Shown: positions 39,193-41,761 of the stretch, one piece after another
Position numbering within the stretch: the stretch's first letter is position 1
Layout: each line of letters starts with the position of its first letter
From: Eimeria necatrix
Taxonomy: Eukaryota > Apicomplexa > Conoidasida > Eucoccidiorida > Eimeriidae
Reading direction: 5' to 3'
NCBI RefSeq assembly: GCF_000499385.1
Contig: NW_013653309.1
Span: 1 to 41,761, forward strand
DNA: 41,761 nucleotides
The notes under the pieces: generated by a model
Seen by the model: the letters and a program-made list of their open reading frames with translations, nothing else
Databases searched by the model: none
Told to the model about the DNA's origin: nothing
Made by a program: the position numbers and the translations under genes

Positions 39193-40792
39193 GCCCCGTT
39201 ATCTGTTGCCATAACTCTAAACGAATGCTCATCTTCATACCATCCTTGGCTGCTAAAAGTGTTCCTCCAATCTCCCGAACAAAAGTCCCCTGTTCTTAAA
39301 CAGGAGTCGGGGGGCCCCCAGGGGGGCCCCCCGGGGGGGCCCCCCTGGACCTAGGGGCCTGCTGCAGGCCGCAGCAAAAGTCTTGCTGCTGGAAATGCCT
39401 TTCCATTAAAGAGCCGCCAGTCAGCAGCAAAGCAGCAACATCAGTTTGGGCGCTGCTGTATCTGGAGTTTCTTTTTGCTGCTCTGCTGGAGGCGAGAGAG
39501 GAAATTCGCCGCTCGGGAGCAGCAGCAGCAGCAGCAGCAGGAGAAATCTCCCCTGAGCCTAGGTGGCAGTGCCCCCACTGCTCCGACTCCATTCCACTCG
39601 CACTAAAGGGCTGCAGCAAACCCTCGTACCCACAAGGGGGGCCCCCGGGGCCCTCAAAGCCCACCCCACAGGGGCCCCCCGGGGGGCCCCTGGCTGAGGG
39701 CTCTCTGGGGCTTGCCCTGAGGGGGGCCCCTCTGCAGGGGCCCCCTCTGAGGGGCCCCCCGAGGGGCCCCCTGAGGGGGCCCCCGAAGGGCCCCCCGAGG
39801 GGCCCCCACAGGGGACCGGACCGCAGGGCCCCCCAGAGGGGCCCCCAGAGGGGACCCCAGAGGGGCCCCTAGAGGGCAGCCAGCAGGGGCCCCCGGAGGG
39901 GCTCCCACAAAACACCCCAGGGGGGCCCCCAGGGGGGCCCCCAGGGGGCCCCCCAGGGGGGCCCCCAGGGGGGCCCCCGGGGGGGCCCCCACAGGGGCCC
40001 CCGTCCGCGTCAGGGGTTGCTTGGGTGTAAAGTTCAACTCTATGAATGCCAAATATGCGCGTCAGCAAAGACAAGGGGGTACTGAGGATGTGGTCAATGT
40101 ATGCGGGGAGGATTCTGCAGAAAAAAACAAGGGTTTAGGGTTTAGGGTTTAGGGTTTAGGGTTTGGGGTTAGGGTTTAGGGTCAGGGGCTGGACGCAGAA
40201 AAGAGGCTTGGGGTTTTGGACGCCCCCAACTCCCCTACTGAGTCCCAGGGAGAAAAATGCTGCGAGAAAGAAACCCTCCATTCCACCGCTAGGGTTTAGG
40301 GTTTAGGGTTTAGGGTTTAGGGTTTAGGGTTTACCGCAGTATTTGCTCCACTTCGGCCTTTGAAATTGTCTTTATAAGAAATTTGCCGTCGTGGGAAAAA
40401 AAGAAGAACTGCCCGCTTTTGCTGCAGCGCAAACCCCTCGCAAACCCTAAACCCTAAACCCTAAACCCTAAACCCTAAACCCTGGCTTTGTACCTTTTGA
40501 TCCTTTCTTCCAATTTCCACCTAACTGCCACTGCTGCATTCTTCTGTTTCTCACAAATCCACCAAATACATAAATAAATAAATTAAATAAATAAATAAAT
40601 AAATAAAATAAATAATAAATAAATAAATAAATAAAATAAAATAAATAATAAATAAATAATTAAAATAATTAAATATTTGTTTTTGCGGTTTTACCTGTTG
40701 GAGTGAAACTCCATAAAGGAGAAGTCCGTAGAGCACAAACTGGATCTGTATTCCTAAAAATAAAAAAATAAATAAATGAATAAATAAATGAA

Positions 40793-40859
<67 letters not shown>

Positions 40860-41694
40860 AATAATAAATAAATATAAATAAAAAATTTAATTGTAAATAT
40901 TATAATAAATAATAATTACTATTAAGTGTTTTTCTCCAAAAAATAAAAGACCCCTAAACCCTAGTAAACCCTCGCAAACCCCCGTAAACCCTCGTAAACC
41001 CTCGTAAACCCTCGAAGCCCTTCTGAACCCTTGTAAACCCTTGTAAACCCTTCTAAACCCTCGTAAACCCTCATAAACCCCCTAAACCCTCATAAACCCC
41101 CAAAACCCTCGTAAACCCTCGTAAACCCCCCAAAACCCTCCTAAAACCCGCAAGCCCTCGTAAACCCCCCAAAACCTAAACCCTCGTAAACCCCCCCAAC
41201 CCTCGTAAACCTCCGTAAACCCCCCAAACCCTCGTAAACCCTCGTAAACCCCCCAAACCCTCGCAAACCCTCGCAAACCCCCCAAACCCTCGCAAACCCT
41301 CGTAAACCCCCCTAACCCTCCTAAACCCTCGAAAAACCCCCAAACCCTCCCAAACCCTCGTTAACCCTCCTAACCCTCGTAAACCCTCGCAAACCCCTCA
41401 AACCCTAGTAAACCCTCGTAAACCCCTCAAACCCTCGCAAACCCTCGCAAACCCTCGCAAACCCCCAAACCCTCGTAAACCCCCAAACCCTCGCAAACCC
41501 TCGGACATGTTCGGGAACTCCGGCGACTTCTCTGGCGCATTCGAAGGCGTCGGGGGCCAAGTCTTGAAAAGCAGCAACAAGACGGGGCGGCAGCAAAGGG
41601 GCGCAGTGGAACTCGAAGCGCCGCAGCTGCAGCAGCAGCGGCTCGTCCAGCAGAAACCCTAGCTGCAGCAGCAGCAGCAGCAGCAGCAGCGGCA

Positions 41695-41761
<67 letters not shown>
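34656..41761 (-). CDS. Phosphatidylinositol-phosphate kinase (PIPK family), 11 exons, 5' partial
   Basis: Proposed exons: 41507 to at least 41662, 40695-40753, 40335-40421, about 40020-40114, 38343-38406, 38187-38291, 37624-37762, 37108-37182, 35537-36799, 34997-35161 and 34656-34794. Joined, they restore PIPK motifs in order: FQDLAPDAFECAREV, YRSSLCSTDFSFMEFHSNSK-SGQFFFFS (G-loop), GKFLIKTISKAEV (catalytic Lys), ILPAYIDHIL, SLLTRIFGIHRV, VWHFQLKG-NAFDPSLG, AYDIKGSTVSR, KFLEGLGVFDYSLLIGIHE, EIYFFGLIDFLSPYSP (metal-binding Asp) and the ISPVPPRSYARRQIEFV tail. Phase closes at eight junctions; the 3' end of exon 4 is unresolved. A 420-codon low-complexity exon (poly-Q/A) lies between DYSLLIGIH and EIYFFGLID. 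The family makes PtdIns(4,5)P2 or related lipids at membranes. Plasmodium PIP5K carries an N-terminal calcium-sensor domain; any such part here would lie beyond the right edge. Confidence 0.9.
34795..34996 (-). repeat. PIPK last intron: heptamer arrays at both ends
   Basis: Coding strand starts GTAGGGTTTAGGG, passes GGGGTTT variants, has about 70 bp of unique sequence, then a second G-rich array and TTTGCGTGCAG|G. Splicing joins KSTA-V to CEFGEISPVPP. Confidence 0.8.
35162..35536 (-). repeat. PIPK intron with several heptamer arrays
   Basis: Arrays at about 35173-35240, 35338-35400 and 35479-35533, all AAACCCT on the plus strand. A small open segment (SVAQALDLE, about 35290-35320 minus) could be an extra microexon, but direct joining of 35537 to 35161 already closes phase. 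Confidence 0.75.
36800..37107 (-). repeat. PIPK intron with three C-rich heptamer arrays
   Basis: Arrays at about 36819-36856, 36930-36978 and 37070-37099 read AAACCCT on the coding strand. Donor is ACAAT|GTGAGCGCCAAACCC and acceptor GCGCTGCTTAG|G. Two unique spacers remain unassigned. Confidence 0.75.
37763..38186 (-). repeat. PIPK intron of CAG tracts
   Basis: From donor GATGTTG|GTTAGT to acceptor CTGCAG|AC. It contains three copies of a roughly 75-bp module, (CAG)n-AATGTGGTGCGRGCA-ACCRCAG. Removing it gives KKDV-DWLQCGRKLHL, matching the PIPK KD(N/V)D region. Confidence 0.82.
38292..38342 (-). repeat. 51-nt PIPK intron made of telomere-like repeat
   Basis: On the coding strand it reads GCTAGGG, then TTTAGGG units, then TTTGTGCAG. 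Removal joins VWHFQLK-G to NAFDPSLGLSEAYDIKGS in phase. It implies a GC-AG intron. Confidence 0.72.
38407..40019 (-). other. PIPK large intron or insert with CAG and GGGGCCCC repeats
   Basis: Between the SLLTRIFGIHRVELYTQ and VWHFQLKG exons. It holds CTG tracts (38436-38482, 38590-38700, 38825-38860, 38980-39025, 39160-39190), a short unique part and GGGGCCCC clusters at 39308-39345 and 39635-40005. The exon 4 frame stays open through GGPPGGPP until about 39559, so part may be translated as a loop. Confidence 0.55.
39635..40005. repeat. GGGGCCCC cluster next to PIPK exon 4
   Basis: Tandem GGGGGGCCCCCA/GGGGCCCCCAGAGG units. In the PIPK frame it would encode [16 protein letters not shown]. Confidence 0.88.
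40115..40334 (-). repeat. PIPK intron, heptamer arrays at both ends
   Basis: Starts CG|GTAAACCCTAAACCC (40334 leftward) and ends AAACCCTTGTTTTTTTCTGCAG|A. Joining gives EQIL-R-ILPAYIDHIL. Confidence 0.85.
40422..40694 (-). repeat. PIPK intron, (AAAT)n plus AGGGTTT array
   Basis: Starts AG|GTAAAACCG, contains AAAT repeats (40565-40665) and a six-unit heptamer array (40441-40485), then GGGTTTGCGAGGGGTTTGCGCTGCAG|C. Joining gives EFHSN-S-KSGQFFFF. Confidence 0.88.
40762..40880. repeat. (AAAT)n microsatellite in the first visible PIPK intron
   Basis: About 25 AAAT units with a few interruptions, followed by AT-rich DNA to 40940. Confidence 0.95.
40951..41500 (+). repeat. Degenerate telomere-like array (AAACCCTCGT)
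   Basis: About 550 bp of AAACCCTCGT, AAACCCCCC and AAACCCTCGC variants in one orientation inside a PIPK intron (40754-41506). It parallels the 1767-2480 array in a TPS intron but favours CGT where that one favours CAA or CGC. Confidence 0.9.
41661..41761 (+). repeat. CAG tract at the right edge
   Basis: CAG repeat with a few CGG/AAG interruptions, running off the window. On the minus strand it is a CTG run ending CTGCAGCTAG just before the first visible PIPK exon, so it is probably the 3' end of another intron. Confidence 0.88.

Noticed and set aside
39200..39270. Minus-strand segment WYEDEHSFRVMATDNG, resembling the PIPK strand before DLKGS
   Set aside because: The segment at 38343-38406 (VWHFQLKG) joins in exact phase to NAFDPSLGLSEAYDIKGS and aligns better. 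I could not join the former without breaking phase.
1..41761. Chromosome end or true telomere
   Set aside because: Heptamer arrays are short, occur throughout in both orientations and sit in introns of conserved genes, so they are interstitial.
1..41761. tRNA, rRNA or transposon genes
   Set aside because: I saw no cloverleaf, rRNA core, transposase or reverse transcriptase motif on either strand. A tRNAscan or Infernal run could still find a small RNA.

Overview
The window is nuclear DNA of an apicomplexan coccidian, most probably Eimeria. Four things point there: CAG/CTG tracts read as poly-Q, poly-A or poly-S inside proteins; dozens of interstitial telomere-like AAACCCT/AGGGTTT arrays; many small introns; and alternation of repeat-rich gene segments with AT-rich, TGCATGCA-rich, gene-poor DNA. 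I did not determine the species.

Layout. 1-4171 (minus): a trehalose-6-phosphate synthase with an N-terminal CBM20 starch-binding domain, rebuilt from nine small exons, with its 3' end beyond the left edge. 4172-6550: repeat-rich DNA with no supported gene. 6551-12430: an AT-rich island with TGCATGCA and GTGTACGTACAC motifs and no supported gene. 12680-16246 (minus): a large Q/A-rich membrane or secreted protein with a domain I believe is coccidian-specific. 16888-22419 (minus): a collagen-like GAP/GPQ-rich protein with one N-terminal membrane segment. 22420-28600: repeats with a few unassigned candidate exons. About 28609-31650 (plus): an inositol polyphosphate kinase (IPK family). 31651-34655: CAG-rich, (AAAT)n and GGGGCCCC repeats. 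34656-41761 (minus): a phosphatidylinositol-phosphate kinase (PIPK) rebuilt from eleven exons, with its 5' end beyond the right edge.

The most informative result is how the repeats relate to the genes. In the TPS, IPK and PIPK genes the telomere-like heptamer arrays lie in introns and often start right at the 5' splice site (GTAGGGTTTAGGG or GTAAACCCTAAACCC). Several CTG tracts end in the CAG of a 3' splice site. Codon phase closes at nearly every proposed junction and the joined sequences restore family motifs, so conserved proteins are hidden in what looks like junk. One PIPK intron is only 51 nt and is almost pure telomeric repeat.

Functionally, the window has two inositide-phosphorylating enzymes facing each other (IPK and PIPK), a storage-sugar enzyme, and two low-complexity coccidian proteins of unknown role. 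Exon boundaries come from reading splice signals and family motifs by eye and need transcript support.
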